Shown here: piece by piece, positions 32,424 through 40,119 of the stretch
Numbering within the stretch: position 1 is the stretch's first letter
Layout of the letters: each line of letters opens with the position of its first letter
Origin: Kitasatospora phosalacinea
Lineage (GTDB): Bacteria; Actinomycetota; Actinomycetes; Streptomycetales; Streptomycetaceae
Assembly: GCF_000716545.1 (NCBI RefSeq)
Contig: NZ_JNWZ01000061.1
Location: 1 to 42,125 of the forward strand
Direction of reading: 5' to 3'
Length of the DNA stretch: 42,125 nt
Made by a program: the position numbers and the translations under genes
Notes under the pieces: model-generated
Seen by the model: the letters and a program-made list of their open reading frames with translations, nothing else
Database searches by the model: none
What the model was told of the DNA's origin: nothing

Positions 32424-32450
32424 ATTCGAAGCCGGGCGGGCGACGGATGG
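32424..32450 (-). promoter_or_regulatory. Candidate sigma-K promoter of the SRPBCC gene
   Basis: Minus strand CCATCC (32450-32445), 15 bases, TCGAAT (32429-32424). The -35 matches the mycobacterial SigK -35 as I recall it and the spacing equals the other two sites. The predicted start lies about 30 bases before ATG 32388, with the SD in between. The rest of 32389-32651 holds nothing else I recognise. Confidence 0.6.
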
Positions 32451-32651
32451 GTGCGGAAGCGGACGCGGTCGGCGCCGGTACCGAGGCAGGGGTCGGCGGG
32501 TGGCGGCGCGCGCGGCCGAGTCCGGCGCGGACGCCGGCGAACGCGGGACGGCCGAGGCCGCACGACAGGCCCGCCCGGCCGCCGTTGCACCCTGTGGTGG
32601 AACCGGGCGGGCGGGCCGTGACCCGGCCGGGGGCGGGCAGTTGGACCGGGC

Positions 32652-32975
32652 GTGACAGAGTCCGCGCATACCAGCCCGCTGCCCGTGGTCCGCCTCCAGT
32701 GGACGATGCTGCAACCCCTGCTGGCCGCCCTCTCGGAGGCCGGAGTGCCGCTCCGGCCCGGCGACCTGGACCAGTTGCAGCACGCCGCCGCGATCGGCCC
32801 GGAGTTCGCCCACGCCCTGGCCCGGTGGATCCGGGCCGCACACGCCGCCGCCGGGTCCGACCGGCTGCCGGTCGGGGTCCGCACGCTGGCCCCGCGCCCC
32901 GAACGCCCCGCCCTGCCGGCCACCGGCGCGCCCGCCGCCGGGCCCGCCGCCGTCCCGGACCGGCACGCCTCCTGA
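32652..32975 (+). CDS. Small protein of unknown function
   Basis: 107 residues with actinobacterial codon use. A helical N-terminal part (VVRLQWTMLQPLLAALSEAG, DLDQLQHAAAIGPEFAHALA, RWIRAAHAAAG) is followed by an Ala/Pro-rich tail. No signal peptide and no family recognised. The GTG at 32652 has no strong SD and may be translated from a short leader. The gene is divergent from the SRPBCC gene and 56 bases upstream of another orphan. Confidence 0.55.
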   Translation: MTESAHTSPLPVVRLQWTMLQPLLAALSEAGVPLRPGDLDQLQHAAAIGPEFAHALARWIRAAHAAAGSDRLPVGVRTLAPRPERPALPATGAPAAGPAAVPDRHAS

Positions 32976-33031
32976 GCACCCGAACGTCCCGCCCGCGTAA
33001 CCGTCGCGGGCCGTGACCCGTTGGACTGAAC

Positions 33032-33361
33032 ATGCCCGTGATCAACGAACCGCGCCGCCCGCAGGGCGGGCACCCGGTGTCGGCGCCCCCGCGCGTCCCC
33101 GACCCGGCCGACGCCCACGGCCGGCCCGCCGACCTCCACGGCCGGCCCGCCGACGCCCACGGCCGGCCCGCCGGCCCTCCGTCGTTCGGGCACCAGGCCG
33201 CGGCCCAACTGCTCGGCCTGCGCGAGGTCGTGCTCCCCGCCGCCGTGATCGCCGCCGCCGACCTGCTGCTCGGCGACGCCCTCGACAGCGACGACCCCGT
33301 CACCCGGGAGGCCGCCGCCGCCACCCGCGGGCGGCTGCGCGCGGCCCTCGGGCAGGCGTGA
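33032..33361 (+). CDS. Small protein of unknown function with HGRPAD repeats
   Basis: 109 residues. After a Pro-rich start comes a three-fold repeat D(A/L)HGRPA, then a hydrophobic helical part (AAQLLGLREVVLPAAVIAAA DLLLGDAL) and a final helix TREAAAATRGRLRAALGQA. It is possibly membrane-associated, but the Arg/Glu within the helix argues for amphipathic packing. I do not recognise the family. ATG 33032 has no clear SD. Confidence 0.5.
   Translation: MPVINEPRRPQGGHPVSAPPRVPDPADAHGRPADLHGRPADAHGRPAGPPSFGHQAAAQLLGLREVVLPAAVIAAADLLLGDALDSDDPVTREAAAATRGRLRAALGQA
33110..33172. repeat. Three 21-bp tandem units
   Basis: Units 33110-33130, 33131-33151 and 33152-33172. Units one and three are identical and unit two differs at two bases. 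They encode the repeated D(A/L)HGRPA segment of the small protein at 33032-33361. Confidence 0.9.
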
Positions 33362-33413
33362 CCGCTCCGGCCCCCGGCCCGGTCCGCTGTCGCGGGGCGT
33401 CCGGGGCTACGGG

Positions 33414-33632
33414 GTGCCCGGGGCGCGCAGGCCGTCGAGGACGACGGTCTTCGGGCCGTCCCCGGTGGCCAACGTGCTCGCCGGCTGGGCGGGGCCGGCG
33501 CTCGCCGGGCTCTGCCTCCTGGGCGCGCACCCGGTGCGGCACCCCGGCTGGGCGCTGCTCGGCCTGACCGTCGGCGCGCTGCCGATGGCCCTGTTCCACG
33601 CCACCGGCCGGACGCTCGGCGCGCGTGACTGA
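33414..33632 (+). CDS. Small membrane protein
   Basis: 72-residue protein with two hydrophobic helices (VANVLAGWAGPALAGLCLLG and ALLGLTVGALPMALFHATG) joined by a basic HPVRHPG loop, so probably an inner-membrane hairpin. Third codon positions are almost all G/C, which supports coding. The start is uncertain: GTG 33414 is used here, with GTG 33438 and GTG 33459 among the alternatives. Unknown family. Confidence 0.45.
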   Translation: MPGARRPSRTTVFGPSPVANVLAGWAGPALAGLCLLGAHPVRHPGWALLGLTVGALPMALFHATGRTLGARD

Positions 33633-33828
33633 GGATTCGCGGTCGGACGGCGCCGTGGACGCGGCCCCCTTCGCCGCCCCCGGTGATTCGAGGCGCCGCC
33701 CGGTTCGCCGAGGTCTCTTCGAGCACGGACGGTGTCTCCACCGTCGGCACTTCCGGTGGCCCGGCCGGGCCCGGTCCGCGACATTGGCGGAATTTCGCTC
33801 CATTGTCGAGGTTTCGGAGGGGAATTCA

Positions 33829-33842
33829 ATTGACCGGTCAAT
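33829..33842. promoter_or_regulatory. Perfect 14-bp palindrome ATTGACCGGTCAAT
   Basis: It sits in an AT-rich patch 54 bases before the CoiA-like gene. It overlaps TTGACC, which could be a -35. TTGATT-N17-TAATGC (33851-33879) is another possible promoter just downstream. The symmetric form suggests a dimeric repressor site. The rest of 33633-33895 shows no gene. Confidence 0.5.
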
Positions 33843-33895
33843 CCCTTCTTTTGATTCCGGGTCATATCCGGGGTAATGCGCACTAACCTCGTGCC

Positions 33896-35209
33896 ATGGC
33901 GAACGGCGTGTTCCACACCGTGTACGGCATCGAGATCAACCTGACCCGGCCCGATCTGGGCCACCCCGACCGCCCCGGACTCCTGGCGGAGATCACCGCG
34001 CCGATCGACCGGCGCGAGCGCGAACTCCTGCAGTGCCTCCAGCACCACCGCGAGGGGTGGTGCGAGGCGGAGGAGCGGGGTGCGGAGCGCTCCCCGTGGA
34101 TGCACGTCCGGCGGCGCACCGTCGGCGGCCGGACCGGCTGGGTCGCCGCGCACCTGCCGGCCCGCCGCACCCCGACGGCGGAGGAGGAGGACCGGCGCAA
34201 GGCGCTGCGGGAGCGCATCGCCCGGGCCGCCGACCGGCACGGCTGCCGGTACGAGGTGGGAGCCCGGGTCGGCGGCCGGGCGCGCGCCGACGTGCTGGTG
34301 ACCGGGCCGGGCGGGCTGCGGATCGGCTGGGCGGCCCCGTACGCGCCGGTCACCGCGGAGACGGTCCGCCGGCGCTCGCGGGCCGCGGCCGAGCACGGCG
34401 TCGTGCCGCTCTGGGTGACCTGCGACGAGCGCGCCGCGCTGATCGACCGGGCGCCCTGGGCCCGGGTCGACGACCTGCCGTGGCAGCGGATCGCCTCCCG
34501 CTCGCCGATGGTGGTGCGCGCGGGGGTGCGGTACCTCCAGCAGTGGAAGTGCCTGCGCGGCAGCGCCCGGCCCTGCCCGCTGAACGGCTCCTGGTGCGGC
34601 CGGCTGCACACCGGCTGGTACCTGCCCGCGCTGTGCCTGCCGCGCAGGCCCCCGATCGAGGTGGACGAGCTGGTCGGGGCGAGCGCGGCCGGGGAGCTCG
34701 TCCCGATGCGGGTGCCGCTGCAGTCCGACGCCTCCGCCGTCGCCCGGATGTGGGTCCCGGCCGCCGACCGGGACCGCTGGCGGGAGACCTTCGCCGAGGA
34801 CGACCGGCGCGAACCCGCCGAGCCCGCCCCCGACGCCGGGATCGGCTACGCCTGCGAGGAGTTGGACCCGGTCTGCCGCTACGGCGAGGAGGACTTCGCC
34901 TACGACGACCCCCACCCCCGGTCCCGCCCCCGTCGCGGCCACGCCGACGCGGTCGCCCTGCACACCCACGACACCGTCCCCGAACGGCTGCTCACCCTCC
35001 CCCGGCAGGTCCGCCGGGGCCTGGTGGCCACTCCCGAGCAGCGCCGCCGGGCCGCCGCCGCGCTCGACTGCCACATCGCCCACGTCGGCCCCTGCGCGGG
35101 CTGCGGCGCCCCGATCGACCGCTACGGCCCGCGCGGCACCCACGCCTGCGCCCCCTGCCGGGCCCGGGTCGCGGCCCGGATCACGGCCCGGGCCGCGATC
35201 CGGGGCTGA
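33896..35209 (+). CDS. CoiA-like protein, nuclease core apparently degenerate
   Basis: 437 residues, like the 'competence protein CoiA' family of Streptomyces (PD-(D/E)xK nuclease fold plus zinc ribbons). Visible: MANGVFHTVYGIEINLTRPD, a helix LLQCLQHHREGWCEAEERG, the nuclease-like segment RARADVLVTGPGGLRIGWAA, then PYAPVTAETVRRRSRAAAEH and VPLWVT. In relatives I recall, the second strand carries a Glu and a Gln (GWEAQYSP), but here both are replaced (GWAAPYAP). The Asp of ADVLV remains. The C-terminus has a CxxC...CxxC ribbon (CAGCGAPIDRYGPRGTHACAPC). It is therefore possibly an inactive or altered nuclease. ATG 33896 is the first start after the promoter-like patch. Confidence 0.65.
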   Translation: MANGVFHTVYGIEINLTRPDLGHPDRPGLLAEITAPIDRRERELLQCLQHHREGWCEAEERGAERSPWMHVRRRTVGGRTGWVAAHLPARRTPTAEEEDRRKALRERIARAADRHGCRYEVGARVGGRARADVLVTGPGGLRIGWAAPYAPVTAETVRRRSRAAAEHGVVPLWVTCDERAALIDRAPWARVDDLPWQRIASRSPMVVRAGVRYLQQWKCLRGSARPCPLNGSWCGRLHTGWYLPALCLPRRPPIEVDELVGASAAGELVPMRVPLQSDASAVARMWVPAADRDRWRETFAEDDRREPAEPAPDAGIGYACEELDPVCRYGEEDFAYDDPHPRSRPRRGHADAVALHTHDTVPERLLTLPRQVRRGLVATPEQRRRAAAALDCHIAHVGPCAGCGAPIDRYGPRGTHACAPCRARVAARITARAAIRG

Positions 35210-35319
35210 GGCGCCGGCACCCCTAGCCGGTCGGTGACCGGCGCGGCGTCGCCCGGTCGTGCCGCACCGGTCAGGAATCGAGAAGCCCCGGGCGGGTGGG
35301 GGCGCCTAGCGTCGTAGGC

Positions 35320-35951
35320 ATGGCAGACATCGACAGCATCACCCTGGACGTGGCCGACCCCGAGGCCGCCGCCCGTTTCTACGCCGACGCGTTCGGCCTC
35401 GACGAAGGGCTGGTGCGGCTGCGGGCCGCGGCCGACCCGTCGGAGGGGTTCCGCGGGTTCACGCTCGCCCTGACCGTGCCCGAGCCGGCGGACGTGGACA
35501 GCTTCACGGCCTCGGCGGTGGCCGCCGGGGCGAGCGTGCTCAAGCCCGCCGCGAAGTCGCTGTGGGGGTACGGCGCGGTGATGCAGGCCCCGGACGGGGC
35601 GATCTGGAAGCTGGCCACCTCGACGAAGAGGAGCACCGGCCCGGCCACCCGCCGGGTCGACGACGTCGTGCTGCTGATCGGGGTGGCGGACTTCGCGGCG
35701 ACCAAGCGGTACTACGTCGAGCGGGGCTTCACCGTGGCCAAGGGCTTCGGGCGGGTGTACGCCGAGTTCGCGGCGGGGGAGGGCCGGGTGAAGCTCGCGC
35801 TCTACCGCCGCAAGGCGCTGGCCAAGGACCTGGGGGTGGCCCCGGAGGGCAGCGGCTCGCACCGGCTGACGGCCAACGCCGCGGGCACCGAGGCGTTCAC
35901 CGACCCGGACGGCTTCCGCTGGGCGACGGCGGAGGCCCGGCCACCGCCTGA
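35320..35951 (+). CDS. Two-module VOC (glyoxalase/bleomycin-resistance-like) protein, no in-frame stop
   Basis: Two tandem VOC modules of about 100 residues each. The first begins MADIDSITLDVADPEAAARF and ends 'DGAIWKLATS'. The second begins VDDVVLLIGVADFAATKRYY and ends 'DPDGFRWATAEA'. VOC proteins bind metal or small molecules and serve as lyases, dioxygenases or resistance proteins. The function here is unknown. A start at ATG 35320 with a -10-like TAGCGT seven bases upstream suggests a leaderless transcript. The natural end is near 35943, and a TGA at 35949-35951 is out of frame by one base. The open frame instead runs on through 34 junk-like residues into the downstream aminopeptidase gene. 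One lost base, or a sequence error, is the likely cause. Confidence 0.78.
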
Positions 35952-36015
35952 GCTCCCGGCCGCGGTGCGCGCGGGGCCGGTCCATCGCCGGCCGGTCGGG
36001 GTGACGGTTAATCAG

Positions 36016-36043
36016 TTGCCGCGCCGTGGAGGTTCGTTAGGAT
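36016..36043 (+). promoter_or_regulatory. Candidate promoter of the aminopeptidase gene
   Basis: TTGCCG (36016-36021), 16-base spacer, TAGGAT (36038-36043). The predicted start is at or just before ATG 36052, so the mRNA may be leaderless. The promoter lies inside the open frame continuing from the VOC gene, which argues that this frame is not meant to be read through. Confidence 0.6.
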
Positions 36044-36051
36044 GGTCCGTC

Positions 36052-37038
36052 ATGCCCGAGACCCCCCTGGACGACCTCCTCCACCCGCCGACCGTCCCCT
36101 ACGACCACGGGTTCCTCGACACCGGCGACGGCAACCGCGTCTACTACGAGCAGCTCGGCGCCCCCGAGGGCAAGCCCGTCCTGTACGTGCACGGCGGCCC
36201 CGGCGCGGGCGCGCCGCGCCGGGCCACCCGGGCCTGGGACCCGGCACGCTACCGGGTGATCCGCTACGACCAGCGCAACTGCGGGCGCAGCACCCCGCAC
36301 GCGAGCGACCCGTCGGCGGACATGGCGCTGAACACCACGCAGCACCTGATCGACGACATGGAGCTGCTGCGCGCGCACCTGGGCATCGAGCGCTGGCTGC
36401 TGGACGGCGCGTCCTGGGGCTCCACGCTGATCCTGGCGTACGCGCAGCAGCACCCGGAGCGGGTCAGCGAGATCGTCCTCCAGGCGGTCACCACCACCCG
36501 CCGTGCCGAGACCGACTGGCTCTACCACCGGGTGTCGGCCTTCAAGCCCGAGGCCTGGGACCGCTTCCGGGCCGCCGTCCCCGAACACACCTGGGACGGC
36601 GACGTGTACGCCCTGCTGGCCGCCTACGCGCGCCGGATGGAGCACCCCGACCGGGCGGTGCGGGCTGCGGCCGCCGACGCCTGGCTGGCCTGGGAGGACG
36701 CGGTGATCTCGGACGAGCCGAACGGCCTCCCCGGCATGTACAGCGCCCGGGAGGCGGACGACCGGATCGCCTTCGTCCGGATCTGCGCGCACTTCTTCAG
36801 CAACGGCGCCTGGCTGGCGGAGGACCAACTGCTGCGCGGAGCCCACCGGCTGGCGGGCATCCCGGGCGTGCTGGTGCACGGCAGGTACGACATGGGCTCC
36901 CCGGTGCAGACGGCGTGGGAGCTGGCGAAGGCGTGGCCGGACGCCCGGCTGCACGTCTTCGACGACTCCGGGCACGTCGGCGGCGAGGCGATGCGGCGGA
37001 CGGTGTTCGAGGCCCTGGAGGAGTTCAAGCACCACTGA
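36052..37038 (+). CDS. pip: Prolyl aminopeptidase
   Basis: 328-residue alpha/beta hydrolase of peptidase family S33. It removes N-terminal proline from peptides in the cytoplasm. The start LHPPTVPYDHGFLDTGDGNR is typical. HGGPGAG forms the oxyanion hole. IRYDQRNCGRSTPHAS and NTTQHLIDDMELLRAHLGIE are diagnostic of the proline iminopeptidase group. The nucleophile lies in GASWGS, followed by the acid in GRYDMGSP and the His in SGHVGG. The usual length is about 315-325. It starts at ATG 36052 with no SD and a -10 close upstream. A peptide-type ABC importer lies just downstream on the opposite strand, so both may serve peptide use. Confidence 0.93.
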   Translation: MPETPLDDLLHPPTVPYDHGFLDTGDGNRVYYEQLGAPEGKPVLYVHGGPGAGAPRRATRAWDPARYRVIRYDQRNCGRSTPHASDPSADMALNTTQHLIDDMELLRAHLGIERWLLDGASWGSTLILAYAQQHPERVSEIVLQAVTTTRRAETDWLYHRVSAFKPEAWDRFRAAVPEHTWDGDVYALLAAYARRMEHPDRAVRAAAADAWLAWEDAVISDEPNGLPGMYSAREADDRIAFVRICAHFFSNGAWLAEDQLLRGAHRLAGIPGVLVHGRYDMGSPVQTAWELAKAWPDARLHVFDDSGHVGGEAMRRTVFEALEEFKHH

Positions 37039-37069
37039 GCCGGTGCCGCCCGGGGCGGACGGCACCGGC
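37039..37069. terminator. Bidirectional terminator between pip and the ABC binding protein
   Basis: A perfect 10-bp stem, GCCGGTGCCG (37039-37048) with CGGCACCGGC (37060-37069), and an 11-base loop, between two convergent stop codons. Confidence 0.8.
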
Positions 37070-37077
37070 CCGGGCGG

Positions 37078-38772
37078 TCACTTCTGCCAGCCCACCGAGG
37101 TGATCACGGTGCTGGCCAGGCTGCCGGCGCCGTAGTTGGCCAGGCCCTTGCGGACGGCGACGACACTGGGGCGCTGGTACAGCTCCAGGGTGTGGCCGAG
37201 CTCCCAGATCTTCGCGTCGGCCTGGTTGTACAGCTCGGCGGCCTGCGCCGGGTCGAGGGTGGCGGCGGCCTTGCGCAGCAGGCCGTCGATCTCGGGGGTG
37301 CTGAGCTTCGAGTAGTTGCCGAACACGTTGTCGCCCTGCGGGGCGCGGTAGATCGCCACCGTCTGGGAGAGCGGGAAGGAGTCGGTGTTGCGCCAGCTGG
37401 CCAGGTCGAACTTCCCCTGGTTGATGTACTTGGTGAAGTACTCCTTGCTGGGCACCTTGTCGACGGTCAGCTTCACGCCGACCTGCTGGAGCATGTTCTG
37501 CGCGGCGGAGGCCAGGTCGATCTGCGCCTGGTTGGAGCCGTCGTTCAGCACGTAGTGCAGCTCCAGCGGCTGCCCGTCCTTGCTGCGGGTGCCGCCCGCG
37601 TCCTTCCACCCGGCCTCGTCCAGCCACTTCTTCGCGGTGGCCGGGTCGTAGGAGGCCCAGTCGGCGGAGTTGGCGCGGTAGCCGTTCTGGTTGGTCATGA
37701 ACAGGTGGTTGTCCAGCGGCTTGAACTCCACCGGGACGCCCTTGTTGGCGATCTTGATCAGTGAGGCGCGGTCCAGCGCCCGGCCGAGCGCCTGGCGGAC
37801 CTTCTGGTCGGCGAGCGGGCCGTTGCCGCCGAAGGAGATGTGCACCTCGTCCCAGGGGGTGCCGGTGCGGATCGCCGCGTCGGGGGCGTCCTTGAGCTGG
37901 CCGTAGGAGGCGGCGCTGCCCGCCGAGGCCAGGTCGATCTCGTTGTTCAGGAACGCCTGGGTGATCGCGGCGGCGTCCAGCACCCGGTAGGTGATCCGGT
38001 CCAGCTTGGGCTTCGGGCCCCACCAGCGGGGGTTGGGCGTCAGGGTGATGGTCTGCGCGGTCTTGTCGGCGTTCGAGACCACGAACGGACCGCCGAAGAC
38101 CGGGGTCTTCTCCACCCAGCCGTCGTTGAAGTCCTGCGGGGCGGAGATCCCGGCGGCGGGCAGCAGCGGGTTGAACAGGTTCTGCCAGTCGGCGTACGGC
38201 TCGGCGAAGGTCACCTTGACCTCGCTCGGGTCCGCGCCCTGCTCGACGGCGGAGATCTGCTCGTAGCCGGAGGGGTCGGCGATGTTGTACGCCGGGTCCT
38301 TGCCGTTGGACGCCTTCCAGACCGCCGCGAAGTCGCGGTAGCCGATCGGGGTGCCGTCCGACCAGACCGCCTTCGGGTTGAGCTTGTACGTCACCACCTG
38401 CGGCGAGGTGGAGGTGACCTCGGCGGAGGCCAGGTACGCGGGATCGGGGTGGTAGACGCCCTTGGCGTCGACCCGGAAGAGCTTGGCCTCCACGTAGCCC
38501 ATGATCTCCACCGCGTCGCCGTACCTGCCGTCGACCTGGTACGGGTTCCACTGGGTGATCCACTGCTGGAGCGGGAGGCGCAGTTCGCCGCCGTCCTTGA
38601 GGTTCTCCGGCGGCTGCGGGTTGTTGTCCTCGGCGTCCACGGTGGGGGCCACGGTCTTGGCCACGTCGCCGCCGGATCCCCCCGCCGAGCTGCAGGCGGT
38701 CGCGGCGAGCAGGACGGCGAGGGCCGCCGCGGCGGTGCGGCCGGTACGGCGGATCGCGGACGGTGTGCGCAT
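37078..38772 (-). CDS. Peptide/nickel-type ABC solute-binding lipoprotein
   Basis: 564-residue binding protein of the SBP_bac_5 group. The signal peptide ends in a lipobox LAATAC with C27 as lipid anchor. The mature protein has GGELRLPLQQWITQWNPYQVD, 'VVTYKLNPKAVWSDGTPIGYRDF' (the family's WSDGxP signature), LVNAxAF-type 'VRQALGRALDRASLIKIANKG' and VNNQPP-like loops. It captures the substrate outside the membrane for the divergent permease genes at 39136-41087. Oligopeptides or similar compounds are likely, the true ligand unknown. ATG 38772 follows GAGGACTCCACCG. It ends convergent with pip. Confidence 0.95.
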   Translation of the reverse strand: MRTPSAIRRTGRTAAAALAVLLAATACSSAGGSGGDVAKTVAPTVDAEDNNPQPPENLKDGGELRLPLQQWITQWNPYQVDGRYGDAVEIMGYVEAKLFRVDAKGVYHPDPAYLASAEVTSTSPQVVTYKLNPKAVWSDGTPIGYRDFAAVWKASNGKDPAYNIADPSGYEQISAVEQGADPSEVKVTFAEPYADWQNLFNPLLPAAGISAPQDFNDGWVEKTPVFGGPFVVSNADKTAQTITLTPNPRWWGPKPKLDRITYRVLDAAAITQAFLNNEIDLASAGSAASYGQLKDAPDAAIRTGTPWDEVHISFGGNGPLADQKVRQALGRALDRASLIKIANKGVPVEFKPLDNHLFMTNQNGYRANSADWASYDPATAKKWLDEAGWKDAGGTRSKDGQPLELHYVLNDGSNQAQIDLASAAQNMLQQVGVKLTVDKVPSKEYFTKYINQGKFDLASWRNTDSFPLSQTVAIYRAPQGDNVFGNYSKLSTPEIDGLLRKAAATLDPAQAAELYNQADAKIWELGHTLELYQRPSVVAVRKGLANYGAGSLASTVITSVGWQK

Positions 38773-39135
38773 CGGTGGAGTCCTCGGATTTCGAAGAGTC
38801 GGGGGCCACCAGGTGTGGCGGCGGTTGATGGTGGGCAGCCAAGTCGGTGCCGGCGGGCCGAACGTAACAGCCCGTCAGCCGTCTCACCAGAGGTGTGTGC
38901 GCAGAACTGATCGAAACGAAACGCGGCGCAACACTGCCGCAACACGCTGTCCGTACCCGTCTGATCAGCTGTGACCAGCGGGTTCGCCGGACCGGTCGGA
39001 CCCGCCGGCGCGGCGGGCTCTGGACGGATGATCCGGAGTGGCGTACAACTGCTGCGCGAAAGTGCGTCAAACCCTGTACTAGCGAAGGCAAATGACCATG
39101 TTCCCCAGGTGTGCGAACCACACCGGAGGCAGGCC
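38773..39135. other. Divergent intergenic region of the ABC importer
   Basis: 363 bases holding the promoters of the binding-protein gene (leftward) and the permease-ATPase genes (rightward). For the leftward gene, TGGTGA-N17-TACGTT lies near 38860-38890, with a good -10 but a poor -35. Several GTTGCG/CAACAC elements between 38930 and 38960 might bind a regulator. Small open frames here look spurious. Confidence 0.4.
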
Positions 39136-40119
39136 GTGACGCGATACCTCGCGGGACGGCTCGGCTACTACGCCGCCCTGCTGACCGCAGCGGTGTTCCT
39201 GTCGTACGCCCTCACCGCCACCGCCCTCGGCCCCCGCGCCTACTTCGAGGCCAAGCAGCCGCGCCCCTCCGCCGCCGCCGTCGACCGCCAGCTCACCGCG
39301 CTCAACCTCAACGACCGCACCCCCGTGGCCGAACGCTTCGGCACCTGGGCCAACGGCCTGCTCCACGCCGACCTCGGCCGCACCATTCACGGCACCGCCG
39401 TCAACGAGGAGTTCGGCCGCCGGATCTGGGTCTCGCTGCGGCTGCTGCTGGTCGGCAGCCTGCTCGGCATGCTGCTCGGCGTCGCCGCCGGAGCCTGGAG
39501 CGCGGTGCGCCAGTACCGGCTCTCCGACCGGCTGCTGACCGTGCTCTCCTTCGTGCTGCTCTCCACCCCCGTCTTCCTGCTCGCCCTGCTGCTCAAGAAC
39601 GGCGCGATCGCCGCCAAGGACGCCGCCGGGCACGAGGTGATCCCGTTCACCGGCTACGAGACGCCCAACCTGGCCGGCGGGGTCGGCACCCACCTCGCCG
39701 ACTGGGCGCTGCACCTGCTGCTGCCCACCCTCTCGCTGGCCCTCGGCGGCCTGGCCACCTACAGCCGCTACCAGCGCGCCACCATGCTCGACGTGCTCGG
39801 CGCGGACTACCTGCGCACCGCCGAGGCCAAGGGGCTCACCCGCGGCCGCGCCCTGCTCAAGCACGGCCTGCGCACCGCGATCATCCCGATGACCACGATG
39901 TTCGCCTACGCCTTCCTCGGCCTGTTCACCGGCGCCGCCTTCACCGAGACCATCTTCGGCTGGCACGGCATGGGGGAGTGGTTCATCCAGGCCGTCAACG
40001 AACAGGACGTCAACTCGGTCGTCGCGGTCAACCTGTTCGCCGCCGTGGTGGTCCTCGCCGCCGGCTTCCTCGCCGACGCCCTGCACGCCGCGCTCGACCC
40101 CCGGGTGAGGACCGCGTGA
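39136..40119 (+). CDS. ABC transporter permease (DppB-type)
   Basis: 327-residue membrane subunit of an oligopeptide-type importer with about six helices. The first is at residues 5-30, then a periplasmic loop. The BPD transporter signature is in the EAA loop: 'ADYLRTAEAKGLTRGRALLKHGLRTAIIPM', which docks the ATPase. The end reads LFTGAAFTETIFGWHGMGEW and 'FLADALHAALDPRVR', typical of DppB/OppB. GTG 39136 follows GGAGGCAG. It overlaps the second permease by four bases (GTGA), so expression is coupled. Confidence 0.95.
   Translation: MTRYLAGRLGYYAALLTAAVFLSYALTATALGPRAYFEAKQPRPSAAAVDRQLTALNLNDRTPVAERFGTWANGLLHADLGRTIHGTAVNEEFGRRIWVSLRLLLVGSLLGMLLGVAAGAWSAVRQYRLSDRLLTVLSFVLLSTPVFLLALLLKNGAIAAKDAAGHEVIPFTGYETPNLAGGVGTHLADWALHLLLPTLSLALGGLATYSRYQRATMLDVLGADYLRTAEAKGLTRGRALLKHGLRTAIIPMTTMFAYAFLGLFTGAAFTETIFGWHGMGEWFIQAVNEQDVNSVVAVNLFAAVVVLAAGFLADALHAALDPRVRTA

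Noticed and set aside
33407..33480. Minus-strand tail reading GDGPKTVVLDGLRAPGTP then stop, as a gene remnant
   Set aside because: It looks protein-like but is short and lies opposite the small membrane protein with better coding bias. No upstream continuation was found.
38895..39095. Small plus-strand frame in the divergent ABC intergenic region
   Set aside because: Arg/Thr/Cys-rich with mixed third positions and no SD. It overlaps the expected promoters.
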